Source: DATKZH01 sp035528065 (lineage in GTDB: Bacteria; Planctomycetota; Planctomycetia; Pirellulales; Thermoguttaceae). Taken from it: a stretch of 64,000 nt of DNA. Within the stretch, counting starts at the first letter, position 1; every line of letters starts with the position of its first letter. Below the pieces are notes generated by a model, which did not search any database, had not been told where the DNA came from, and saw nothing but the letters and a program-made list of their open reading frames with translations. A program made the position numbers and the translations under genes. Shown here piece by piece: positions 35,746 through 43,245 of the stretch. The DNA lies in the NCBI GenBank assembly GCA_035528065.1, contig DATKZH010000046.1:1-64000 (forward strand). Reading direction: 5' to 3'.

Positions 35746-38259
35746 ATGCGCCCGTCAGGCCGGAGGATGGCCGTGAGGTGTTTGAGGACCGGAGGCCGAC
35801 AAGCCGCATTGGCGATGATGGTCTGCGCCCTGGTCGTCGGCGGGTGCGCTCAATTCGACGTCAACCCCCCCAGGATCGACCCGACCGGGGAACGGATCTT
35901 CGCCGAGCCGCTCTTTCGCGCTGGGCCGGTCGTCAGCGCCGGGCCGGTCGTCAGCGCCGGGCCGGCTGTCGGCGCCGAGTCGGTCTATCGCGAGGTGCCG
36001 GACGCGTTTTTCGCTTCCAACCGCGTGAGCGTAGTCGTGTGCCCCAGCGAGACGGTGGCCCCGGTGGAGAGCGAAGTGGTCGTGTTGGCCGGGGTCCTGG
36101 GGGCGGACAACTACCTGAGGACCAACGAGCGCGTGGAGTGGATGGTCGAGCCGGGGGGCGTGGGGGAGTTCGTCGACCTCGGCAAGGGGAGCCTGATGGA
36201 CCTCTTGGTCTGGGATTTCACCCGGCCCCGCAAGATCGACAACACCTTCGCGGTGGGCAGCACGTCGCGGCGCCACCTCCGTCTCACGCGCGGGACGCCC
36301 TCGCAGGAGGACGACGTGCTGGTCCAGCGGGGTCAGGCCTGGATCACGGTTACCTCGCCGACCCAGGGGACCAGCCGGGTGACGGCGTATGCGCCCAACG
36401 TCCGGGACTGGCAGTGCCGGAGACAGACGGCCACGATCCATTGGGTCGATGCTCAATGGTCCTTCCCGCCCCCGTCGATCAACCCAGCGGGTACCCGACA
36501 CGTCTTCACCACCACGGTGACGCGGCAGTCGGACGGCTCGCCGTGTGCAGGCTGGCGCGTGCGCTATGAGATCCTCGACGGCCCGGCGGCCGGCTTTGCG
36601 CCCGACGGCGCGGCGGCCATCGAGGTCGCCACCGACGACCTGGGACAGGCCAGCGCCGAGATCTTCCAGCAGCAGCCCTCCGCGGGGACCAATCGGGTCG
36701 GAATCCAGGTGATCCGGCCGGCCGAGCTGGGCGGGGGCCGACGCCTCGTCATCGGCAGCGGCGCGACGTTGAAGACCTGGTCGGCGGCCGACGTCGCCGT
36801 GCGCAAGACGGGTCCGGCCGTCGGCAGCGTCGGGGCCACGCTGACGTATCGGATCGACGTGTCCAACCCGGGCGACCTGCCGGCCGAGGAGGTCACGCTC
36901 GCCGACGTCGTGCCCGACGGCCTTGCCTACCTCCGCAGCAATCCGGCCGGAGAGCTTCAGGGCGGCTCGGTTCGCTGGGGCCTGGGAACCCTGGCTGCCA
37001 AAGAGACCCGCTCGGTGGAGATCGACTTCCGGGCCGACCGGCAAGGGAGCGTGACCAACTGCGCCGAGGTCGCCGCCTCGGGAGGGCTTCAGGCGAGGGA
37101 CTGCGCGACCACGACCGTGTCGGCGCCGTCCGTCGAAGTCCAAGTGGTGGGTCCGCAGCAAGAGGTCCCCGTGGGCCAGGACGTGACCTTCACCATCGTG
37201 GTCACCAATCGCGGCCAGGTGCCGGCCGGCGGACTGCTGATCAAGGACCGCTTCGACCCGGGGCTGGAGCACGCCCAGGCCCCGAGCCCCATCGAAAAGG
37301 ACCTGGGCACGGTCCTGGCACCGGGCCAATCGCAGCAGATCGGCGTGATGCTCCGCGTGACCAGGGCAGGTCGGCTGTGCAACACGGTGGAGGTGATCGG
37401 CGACGGGCAGATCCTCGACACCGCCACCGCATGCGTGAACGCCGTCGAGGCAGCCCGGCCTCAAGCTCAACCTGAGCCCAAACCTCGCCCGATCGAGCCG
37501 CAACCGCGTCCTACCGGCCTGGTGAGCATATCGGTCGCGATGACCGGGCCGCAGGTCGCCACGGTGGGAGAGGACGCGTTGTTCACGATCGAGGTGGCCA
37601 ACACGGGCGAGCAGTCGTTGAGCGAGGTGACGGTCTCCACCAGCCTCGACGCCACGCTCACCCCCGTCGAGGCATCGGAGTGGCACTCCCGCGAAGGGGA
37701 TGATATCGTTTGGAGGGTCGATGCCCTACCGGCCGGCACCCGCCGACGGTTCCAGGTGAAGTGTACGTGCAACCAAGCGGCGCTCTCCGCGTCGGCTCGC
37801 GTGCGGGTCACTTCCCGGGAAGGTGCCCAGGGCGAGGACCAGGCATCGGTACGGATCGAGTCGGCCCCGACTCGGATGCCGCCCAGGCTGACGATGTCGA
37901 TCGCCGCGCTCCGCGAGCCGGTCGCTTTGGACAAGGAGTTTACGTACCTGATCCAGGTGGACAACGAGGGGCAGACGGCGGACCGTCAAGTGAGCGTCGT
38001 GGTGACGCTCCCGCCCGAGCTGCGACCGATCAAGTTCGGCACGCACGGCCCGCCCACCACCGACTTCCTGGTTGACGGCCAAGTGATCCGGTTCCTGCCG
38101 CTCGAAAGCATCGAACCCGACCCGGAGAAGCCGTTGGAGTACCGAATCCGGGTGCGAGCCGTGCGGGTAGGCATGTTGCGGGTGCAAGCCGAGCTGACCA
38201 GCGAGCACCACCGGGACCCGGTCACCGCCAGCGTCACGACCACGGTTTTCGCCCAGTAG
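35746..38259 (+). CDS. DUF11-repeat surface lipoprotein
   Basis: 837 residues. The signal peptide ends in ALVVGGC with C34 as the acylated residue. A short tandem repeat (GPVVSAGPVVSAGPAVGAE) lies just after. From ~345 there are at least four DUF11-type immunoglobulin-like domains (VGATLTYRIDVSNPGDLPAE, VGQDVTFTIVVTNRGQVPAG, VGEDALFTIEVANTGEQSLS, DKEFTYLIQVDNEGQTADRQ), separated in one place by a Pro-rich linker. DUF11 proteins are cell-surface or cell-wall components. The ATG at 35746 has little ribosome-site support and an ATG at 35767 is an alternative. The gene ends 8 bp before the LigD-like gene. Confidence 0.85.
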   Translation: MRPSGRRMAVRCLRTGGRQAALAMMVCALVVGGCAQFDVNPPRIDPTGERIFAEPLFRAGPVVSAGPVVSAGPAVGAESVYREVPDAFFASNRVSVVVCPSETVAPVESEVVVLAGVLGADNYLRTNERVEWMVEPGGVGEFVDLGKGSLMDLLVWDFTRPRKIDNTFAVGSTSRRHLRLTRGTPSQEDDVLVQRGQAWITVTSPTQGTSRVTAYAPNVRDWQCRRQTATIHWVDAQWSFPPPSINPAGTRHVFTTTVTRQSDGSPCAGWRVRYEILDGPAAGFAPDGAAAIEVATDDLGQASAEIFQQQPSAGTNRVGIQVIRPAELGGGRRLVIGSGATLKTWSAADVAVRKTGPAVGSVGATLTYRIDVSNPGDLPAEEVTLADVVPDGLAYLRSNPAGELQGGSVRWGLGTLAAKETRSVEIDFRADRQGSVTNCAEVAASGGLQARDCATTTVSAPSVEVQVVGPQQEVPVGQDVTFTIVVTNRGQVPAGGLLIKDRFDPGLEHAQAPSPIEKDLGTVLAPGQSQQIGVMLRVTRAGRLCNTVEVIGDGQILDTATACVNAVEAARPQAQPEPKPRPIEPQPRPTGLVSISVAMTGPQVATVGEDALFTIEVANTGEQSLSEVTVSTSLDATLTPVEASEWHSREGDDIVWRVDALPAGTRRRFQVKCTCNQAALSASARVRVTSREGAQGEDQASVRIESAPTRMPPRLTMSIAALREPVALDKEFTYLIQVDNEGQTADRQVSVVVTLPPELRPIKFGTHGPPTTDFLVDGQVIRFLPLESIEPDPEKPLEYRIRVRAVRVGMLRVQAELTSEHHRDPVTASVTTTVFAQ

Positions 38260-38267
38260 CCGTTGCG

Positions 38268-38636
38268 ATGCCTCGTTTTGTGGTCCTCAGACACGAGAGT
38301 CCCCGCGGTTTGCACTGGGATTTCATGCTCGAGATGGGCACGGCGTTGGCGACCTGGGCCCTGCCCGAGCCGCCCGATGCGACCGCTGCGATGCTCGCCG
38401 AGGCCCTGGCGGACCACCGCCTGGCCTATTTGGACTACGAAGGCCCCATCTCCGGCGGGCGCGGCTCGGTCACGCGGTGGGACCGAGGCACGTACGTGCT
38501 CGGGCGGAGAACCGATACCGAGCTGGTGGTGACGCTCGACGGAGCAAGACTGGCCGGCACCGCGGCGCTCGAACAATTGCCCGACGACCCGAATCGCTGG
38601 CGGTTCTCCTACACGCCCCGGGGGAAAAAAAGGTGA
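38268..38636 (+). CDS. Stand-alone LigD-type 3'-phosphoesterase domain protein
   Basis: 122 residues. FVVLRHESPRGLHWDFMLEM contains the conserved LR-H...G-HWDF-LE motif of the DNA ligase D phosphoesterase (PE) domain, in which the two histidines and the Asp bind the catalytic metal. ISGGRGSVTRWDRGTYV and WRFSYTPRGKKR complete the small beta-barrel. In LigD the PE domain trims 3' ribonucleotide or phosphate ends during end-joining; here it stands alone, with no ligase, polymerase or Ku in the window. It follows the DUF11 gene by 8 bp, probably by co-transcription only. The final Lys-Lys-Arg and the stop codon come from an adjoining hairpin repeat. Confidence 0.85.
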   Translation: MPRFVVLRHESPRGLHWDFMLEMGTALATWALPEPPDATAAMLAEALADHRLAYLDYEGPISGGRGSVTRWDRGTYVLGRRTDTELVVTLDGARLAGTAALEQLPDDPNRWRFSYTPRGKKR

Positions 38637-38699
38637 CAGGCACCTTTTGTGCGAAGCACCCGAAGGGCCTTTCAGGCAAAAGGTGCCTGTCACCTTTTT
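38625..38699. terminator. Long hairpin between converging genes; supplies both stop codons
   Basis: AAAAAGGTGACAGGCACCTT with following TTG (38627-38649) is the reverse complement of CAAAAGGTGCCTGTCACCTTTTT (38677-38699), giving a ~23-bp stem around a 27-base loop. The TGA at 38634-38636 ends the rightward gene and the TGA read from 38692-38690 ends the leftward gene, at mirror positions. Flanking A and T runs make it a plausible bidirectional terminator. Confidence 0.8.
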
Positions 38700-39373
38700 C
38701 CGGCCCCGTCTTCGGTCGATCCGGACAAGTAGAGCTTCCCCTCGCCCAGGCGGAGGGCTTCGATCCGGACCGCCTTGTCGTCTTCGTCGCGTGGGGGAGG
38801 AATGGAGATCTCGACCACCGGATCGCCCTCGGCTTGTCGCCACTGGATCTCCAGGTCCAGGTCGCTGGCCTTCTCCGAGATCTTGTCCAGAACCTTGTCG
38901 AGCGGCAGCGGCACGATGCCGGCCCGGGCTCGCCGAATCCGCAAGGCGACCACGTTCGGCTCGGCCAGATAGACGTCGGCGGCCATCGAGAGCACGCTCT
39001 TCAGGTTGCGGCGCTCCAGCCGGCAGGCAATCCACATCTGGTCGGGCTCGATGGCCACGCGGGGGTCGCTCAGCGAAGAAGGGAGCAAGTCGGGGTAGTT
39101 CCGCTCCAAATCGACCGCCAGCCAGCCGTTGATCTGCTCGGCGGTGAAGACGGCCTCCCACTGGCCCCCCTTTCTGATGTCGCTGGCCAGGGCCGCGGCC
39201 TGCTCGATCATCTCGTCGCTGGCGTCCTCCGCGGCCTTCGGGTCTCCGGTCAGGGCGTGCTGGTAGAACTCAGGCACGTGCTGCGAGGCGCGGTAGACCC
39301 CAAGGACCCCGGCGCCGAGTGCCAGCAATGTGACCACCGCGACGAGGGACAGCCTGAGAAGCCACTTCCGCAC
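38690..39373 (-). CDS. Membrane-anchored or exported protein of unknown function
   Basis: 227 residues. A single N-terminal hydrophobic helix (LLRLSLVAVVTLLALGAGVLG) serves as signal or anchor. The rest is soluble: GGQWEAVFTAEQINGWLAVD, SDPRVAIEPDQMWIACRLE, LSMAADVYLAEPNVVALRIR and LPLDKVLDKISEKASDLDLE, a mix of helices and strands resembling lipid-binding periplasmic folds, though no family is recognised. The C-terminal Gly-Lys-Arg and stop come from the shared hairpin repeat. Conserved-hypothetical at best. Confidence 0.75.
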   Translation of the reverse strand: MRKWLLRLSLVAVVTLLALGAGVLGVYRASQHVPEFYQHALTGDPKAAEDASDEMIEQAAALASDIRKGGQWEAVFTAEQINGWLAVDLERNYPDLLPSSLSDPRVAIEPDQMWIACRLERRNLKSVLSMAADVYLAEPNVVALRIRRARAGIVPLPLDKVLDKISEKASDLDLEIQWRQAEGDPVVEISIPPPRDEDDKAVRIEALRLGEGKLYLSGSTEDGAGKR

Positions 39374-39600
39374 GGCATTCGATCCTCGTAACAGGCCCGT
39401 CCTGCTTTGGGGGCGCAGACGTACGCGTGTCGCAAGAGAAGCCGGGACATTCCTTGGGGGCGGGCGAATCGTACTCGCACGCGACTACCCCGTCAATGGA
39501 CGTTCCCCCCACAGGTTGGGAACGTCGTCCCCGCTATCCACCCCGAACGGCCTCTGTTACAATGCTGCGATTCCTGAACAACCCGAAAGGAGAAGTCTCG

Positions 39601-40023
39601 ATGAGTTGGTTCGAAAGTCAGTCGACCAAGGAGAAGAAGTCCACGGTGAAGAACGTGATCGCCGTGATGTTGGCCGATGGGAAAATCACTTCGGAAGAAC
39701 AGGAGTTCCTGGCTGCGGTCTGCGTGCGAGTCGGCCTCTCTCCCGCGGAGCTGAAGTCGATCCTCGACGACCCCCAGAAGGTGTCGTTCACGCCCGCAAA
39801 GGCCCCCAAAGAGCGAATCATGCAGCTCTTGGACGTGGTCTTCATGATGATGATCGACGGGGAAGTCGACCAGCGCGAGATGCGTCTCTGCCAGGCAATC
39901 GCTACCCAACTTGGCTTCCCGGCATCGGCCGTGCCCAAGCTCGTGATGGCGATTATCGAAGGAATCAAGAAAGGCCGAGAGCGAGCCACTGTGGCGTCGG
40001 AGATCGAAGGGCTGCTCGACTAG
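39601..40023 (+). CDS. TerB-like protein
   Basis: 140 residues, all helical. VKNVIAVMLADGKITSEEQE and LLDVVFMMMIDGEVDQREM are the two paired motifs (hydrophobic helix, (A/I)DG.(I/V)...E) of the TerB family, in which the Asp and Glu residues can bind metal. Proteins of this type sit in tellurite/stress and membrane-associated conflict contexts, but small solo copies are common. AAAGGAG at 39589-39595 fixes the ATG at 39601. No other ter gene is nearby. Function beyond fold is unknown. Confidence 0.8.
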   Translation: MSWFESQSTKEKKSTVKNVIAVMLADGKITSEEQEFLAAVCVRVGLSPAELKSILDDPQKVSFTPAKAPKERIMQLLDVVFMMMIDGEVDQREMRLCQAIATQLGFPASAVPKLVMAIIEGIKKGRERATVASEIEGLLD

Positions 40024-40289
40024 CGGTCGCCACTTGCCGGCGGCGCGGGACTTGCTGCGCCTGGGCAACTCATCCAAGATGGCGAGACGCGGGCTACTGT
40101 AGGGAAGGCCCTCGGTGACGTTGCCTACAGACAAAACCGCGCAAGGATGGGCCCCCGTTGGGTGTGCCGCGGACCGCGTCCTCCCCTCGCCCCTCGCCGG
40201 TGACGCGCGAACCGCCAAGGTTGTGCCGCTCACGCAAAGCCCTCATCCACGCAACGAGTCGCCCCCTTACTTCTGGCGGAAGAAACGCG

Positions 40290-41528
40290 ATGGACCAGAC
40301 GCCCACAAACCGGCGCGTGATCCAGGTCGGTAAGAGCATCATCGGTCCCGTCGAGCCGAGGCAGAAGACCGTCCGCGCCAGAAAGCCGGGCGACTACCCG
40401 CACGTGCCGGCGCCGTATCTCGACGTGGCCAGGAAGCTCTCCAGCCCGCTCCTGATGGGCCCGCCCATCTGCGATGAGCTCATCGCCTTCCTCCGGCACA
40501 CGTTCACCGAGGAGGAAGCCGGCGCGGTGCGCCACCTGGGCGCGATGAAAGGCCGTACCGCCGCGGATATCGCCCGGGCCGCACAACGCCCCCTGGACGA
40601 AATCGAGCCGATCCTCGAAGGGCTCGCCAAGAAGCGGGCGATCGCCGGCGACGGACCCGCCGAGAAGCGCCGCTTCAAGCTGTTGCCGGTCATGCCGGGC
40701 ATGTTCGAGATGGTCCTGATCGGCGAGTCGCCCGACGCGATGACCGACTGGCACCGCCGGTTCGCCGAGCTTTTGGAGGCGCTTTTCGAGACGGGCTACA
40801 CGCTCGATTACGCCGACCATTCGGCGCCGTTCGTCCGCTACCTGCCCGTCGGCGGCGTGCTCAGCGCCCATCCCGCGGCCCTGCCGTCGGATCAGCTCGA
40901 AGTGGTCCTGGACCGCTACGACAAGTTCGGCGTGGGCTACTGCCAGTGCCGCATGTCGACGCCGCCCACCGGCCGGGGATGCGGCAGGCCGCTGGAGGTC
41001 TGCACCGCGATGGGCACCTGGGCCGAGGTGGGCATCGAGGCCGGCTGGCTCCGCTCGGTCTCGAAGCAGGGGCTGTTGGAGATCAAGCGGGAGGCCGAGA
41101 CGCACGGGCTGGTCAACTTCATCGTCAACGTCGAGTCGGCCAAGGGCCAGGCTTCCTGCTCCTGCTGTGGGTGCTGCTGCAAGGCGATGCGCCAGGTCAC
41201 CGAGTTCAACGCCCCCGCGATGCTCGCCCCGCCCCACTTCATGCCCCGCTTTGACGCCGCGAAGTGCACCCACTGCGGCCGCTGCGCCAGGGCCTGCCCG
41301 ATGGGGGCGATCACCGTCAACACCGACCGCGACCAAGGAACCCTCGACCACCAGCCCGTCCGCTGCATCGGCTGCGGCCTCTGCAAGCTGGCCTGTGACA
41401 AGAGCCAAGCCATCGAGATGCAGCCCGTCCCCGACTACCGGCTTCCCTATAAGAGTTGGCTCTCTTTCCTCCTCGGCAACGCCCCGCGGCTGCTGACGAC
41501 CTCGTGGAAGGTCTGGCGCAGCCGGTAG
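40290..41528 (+). CDS. Ferredoxin-type 2x[4Fe-4S] protein with N-terminal helical domain
   Basis: 412 residues. The N-terminal half has a small winged-helix-like segment (LGAMKGRTAADIARAAQRPL, IEPILEGLAKKRAI) and a region like those preceding the ferredoxin domain in 4Fe-4S dicluster proteins. The middle has scattered cysteines (GYCQCRMSTPPTGRGCGRPLEVC) and a dense cluster SCSCCGCCCKAM near 290. The C-terminus has two classical motifs, CTHCGRCARACPMGAI and CIGCGLCKLACDKSQAI, each CxxCxxCxxxC. The whole pattern matches anaerobe-associated ferredoxin-like proteins that ligate extra clusters through the mid-region cysteines. Cytosolic; redox partner unknown. The start at 40290 has GGCGGAAG upstream; in-frame sequence before it is not protein-like. 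Confidence 0.8.
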   Translation: MDQTPTNRRVIQVGKSIIGPVEPRQKTVRARKPGDYPHVPAPYLDVARKLSSPLLMGPPICDELIAFLRHTFTEEEAGAVRHLGAMKGRTAADIARAAQRPLDEIEPILEGLAKKRAIAGDGPAEKRRFKLLPVMPGMFEMVLIGESPDAMTDWHRRFAELLEALFETGYTLDYADHSAPFVRYLPVGGVLSAHPAALPSDQLEVVLDRYDKFGVGYCQCRMSTPPTGRGCGRPLEVCTAMGTWAEVGIEAGWLRSVSKQGLLEIKREAETHGLVNFIVNVESAKGQASCSCCGCCCKAMRQVTEFNAPAMLAPPHFMPRFDAAKCTHCGRCARACPMGAITVNTDRDQGTLDHQPVRCIGCGLCKLACDKSQAIEMQPVPDYRLPYKSWLSFLLGNAPRLLTTSWKVWRSR

Positions 41529-41767
41529 GTTGGGACTACCGACAGTTGAGGCAATGGACAGAAAACGGCCAGTTCCTTTTGCTTCCCCCTCGTCCGAGTG
41601 GGTGTCGACCTGCTCCAATCTGTTAAACTGCGGCGGGTTACGGTTGGCGTCTGCAACAGGTGTGGCCGCTTGCTTGACACGTCGCGCGAACCGAACCAGA
41701 ACACGACGTGCTGCACTGAAGCGGCCGCGCGATGAAGACTTCAATTCCATGCGGCGGAAGCGAGTCG

Positions 41768-42451
41768 ATGCGGGAGTTCCCCAAGAGCGTGTTCGGGATC
41801 TGCACGGCTTCCGTTGCCGTGCTGATCTTCACCGCGGGGATTGTGAAGGTCCTCTGGAACGAACTGCTCGTACAGTTCCTTTCGGAAGCCGCCGAGAGGA
41901 CGTCCTCAGGTTCAGTGAATGAGTTCAAGTCCTCCGCGCCAGTCGTCGTCGTTGGATACGTGTTGCTCGTCGGATGGTCGCTTGCGGTAGCGCTCGCATG
42001 GGGGCTCGTGCACGCGATCCTCGCAGGACGCCTGTCCGTGGCCAGTGTTCTTGTTCACGCAGAGGAATCGCCTCAAGAGAAGCTAGCCGACACCTACTGC
42101 AAGATCGAGTTCGACGTGGTTGGTCTGGGAAACGAAATCCACCGCGAATTCGCCAACACGCTTTCGGAATGGAGGCATTTGGCCGACTATTACGTCCGAC
42201 TGTGTCTCCGCTATCGGGAGTCGGCCATTGATGAATTGACCCAGGTGATCTCTTCGGAGTGGCATCTGCGCCCTTCGATTGAGCAAGTACGTGATATCGC
42301 GAGTAACGGGCTTGCCGAAACGATCTCCATCCTCCAAGGGCAGGCCACCAAGGAAGAGTACAAGGCTCTCTTTGATCAGGCAGCGAGGCGCGTTTGGAGA
42401 ATCGCCAAGGAAATCAGAACGTGTGCGGAGCAACTCACTTCGGGTACGTGA
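41768..42451 (+). CDS. Two-helix membrane protein, unknown, accessory-looking
   Basis: 227 residues from ATG 41768 (GGAAG upstream); ATG 41732 would add 12. Two membrane segments (VFGICTASVAVLIFTAGIVK; VVVVGYVLLVGWSLAVALAW) are followed by a ~150-residue cytosolic helical domain (EKLADTYCKIEFDVVGLGNE, LADYYVRLCLRYRESAIDEL). No family recognised. Codon use is noticeably less GC-biased than in neighbours such as the ABC-F gene. It is followed after 41 bp by another unknown gene in the same direction, suggesting a two-gene unit. Confidence 0.6.
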   Translation: MREFPKSVFGICTASVAVLIFTAGIVKVLWNELLVQFLSEAAERTSSGSVNEFKSSAPVVVVGYVLLVGWSLAVALAWGLVHAILAGRLSVASVLVHAEESPQEKLADTYCKIEFDVVGLGNEIHREFANTLSEWRHLADYYVRLCLRYRESAIDELTQVISSEWHLRPSIEQVRDIASNGLAETISILQGQATKEEYKALFDQAARRVWRIAKEIRTCAEQLTSGT

Positions 42452-42492
42452 CTTCCACGCGCCCCTGCCACCGTTCAACGGATTGACCAGAC

Positions 42493-42933
42493 ATGGACGC
42501 CAAGACTGAGATCCGGATTCATCGTCCCCATCTGCCAAACGCGGTCCGGAAGAACATGCCGGAGGTGTTGCGCGAGATCGAATCCGCAATCGATGATTTC
42601 ACGTCCGCAGGCACTGCGCTGCTGAATCGCTTCGACCAAGAGAGCGCCCAGCGAGTCTGGACGAGCAGCCGAGTCGCATGGGGGCTCTTGTTGCCGTATC
42701 GGCAGCCGGTGCTCCGAGAGAAGCGTTTCCTGGTCGAAAGATTCTGCGATCTCGCGGGCCAGCTCCACGACTTCCTCGAAACGAAGGGAGGTCAGGAGGA
42801 CGAGCGGTTCCAGCGCCTTGCGGAGGATCTTGCGCGGCGAAAAACGCTGCTCTCGGCGTTGCTGGCAGAGAATGGAGAGCCGCGCATTCGCGAATTGCTC
42901 AATGCCGAGAGAATGGCGGCAGGCGCGGGCTAG
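42493..42933 (+). CDS. Helical soluble protein, unknown, partner of the preceding gene
   Basis: 146 residues without signal or membrane segment, predicted almost wholly helical (MPEVLREIESAIDDFTSAGT, LVERFCDLAGQLHDFLETKG, FQRLAEDLARRKTLLSALLA), possibly a coiled-coil bundle. No catalytic motif. It lies 41 bp after the two-helix membrane protein gene, and both look unrelated to the surrounding genes. No ribosome site is clear. Confidence 0.55.
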   Translation: MDAKTEIRIHRPHLPNAVRKNMPEVLREIESAIDDFTSAGTALLNRFDQESAQRVWTSSRVAWGLLLPYRQPVLREKRFLVERFCDLAGQLHDFLETKGGQEDERFQRLAEDLARRKTLLSALLAENGEPRIRELLNAERMAAGAG

Positions 42934-43245
42934 AAGACAACTCCGCGATGCCGGATAGCGCGCCGCGACACCATCCCTTGACTGCGCACAACGCCCGCCG
43001 AGTCGACACGGCTCCAGCGGCCTGACCGTTTACGGGAGCGTCACTCTCGAGTCGACGTCCGTCTCATGTCCGACGGGAAGTGCAAACGGCAAATCCGCGG
43101 CTCCATGAACGATCCCAGCCCCCAGGGGCGACACAAAGCAAGTGCCGACCCGTTGGGGCTTTCGTGGAGTTCCTGCTTTTCCTCCCAGGGCTCACGCCCT
43201 GGGCTATTGACTGGCGCCCCTCCCGGGCTGACCGCTGCCTTATGC
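42934..43245. repeat. Intergenic region with palindromic repeats
   Basis: About 310 bp between converging genes. It contains CCCAGGG...CCCTGGG (around 43187-43203; CCCAGGGCTCACGCCCTGGG) within a stretch beginning near GGGGCTTTCGTGGAGTTCCT, which resembles planctomycete dispersed repeats. No coding sequence is convincing. Confidence 0.5.
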
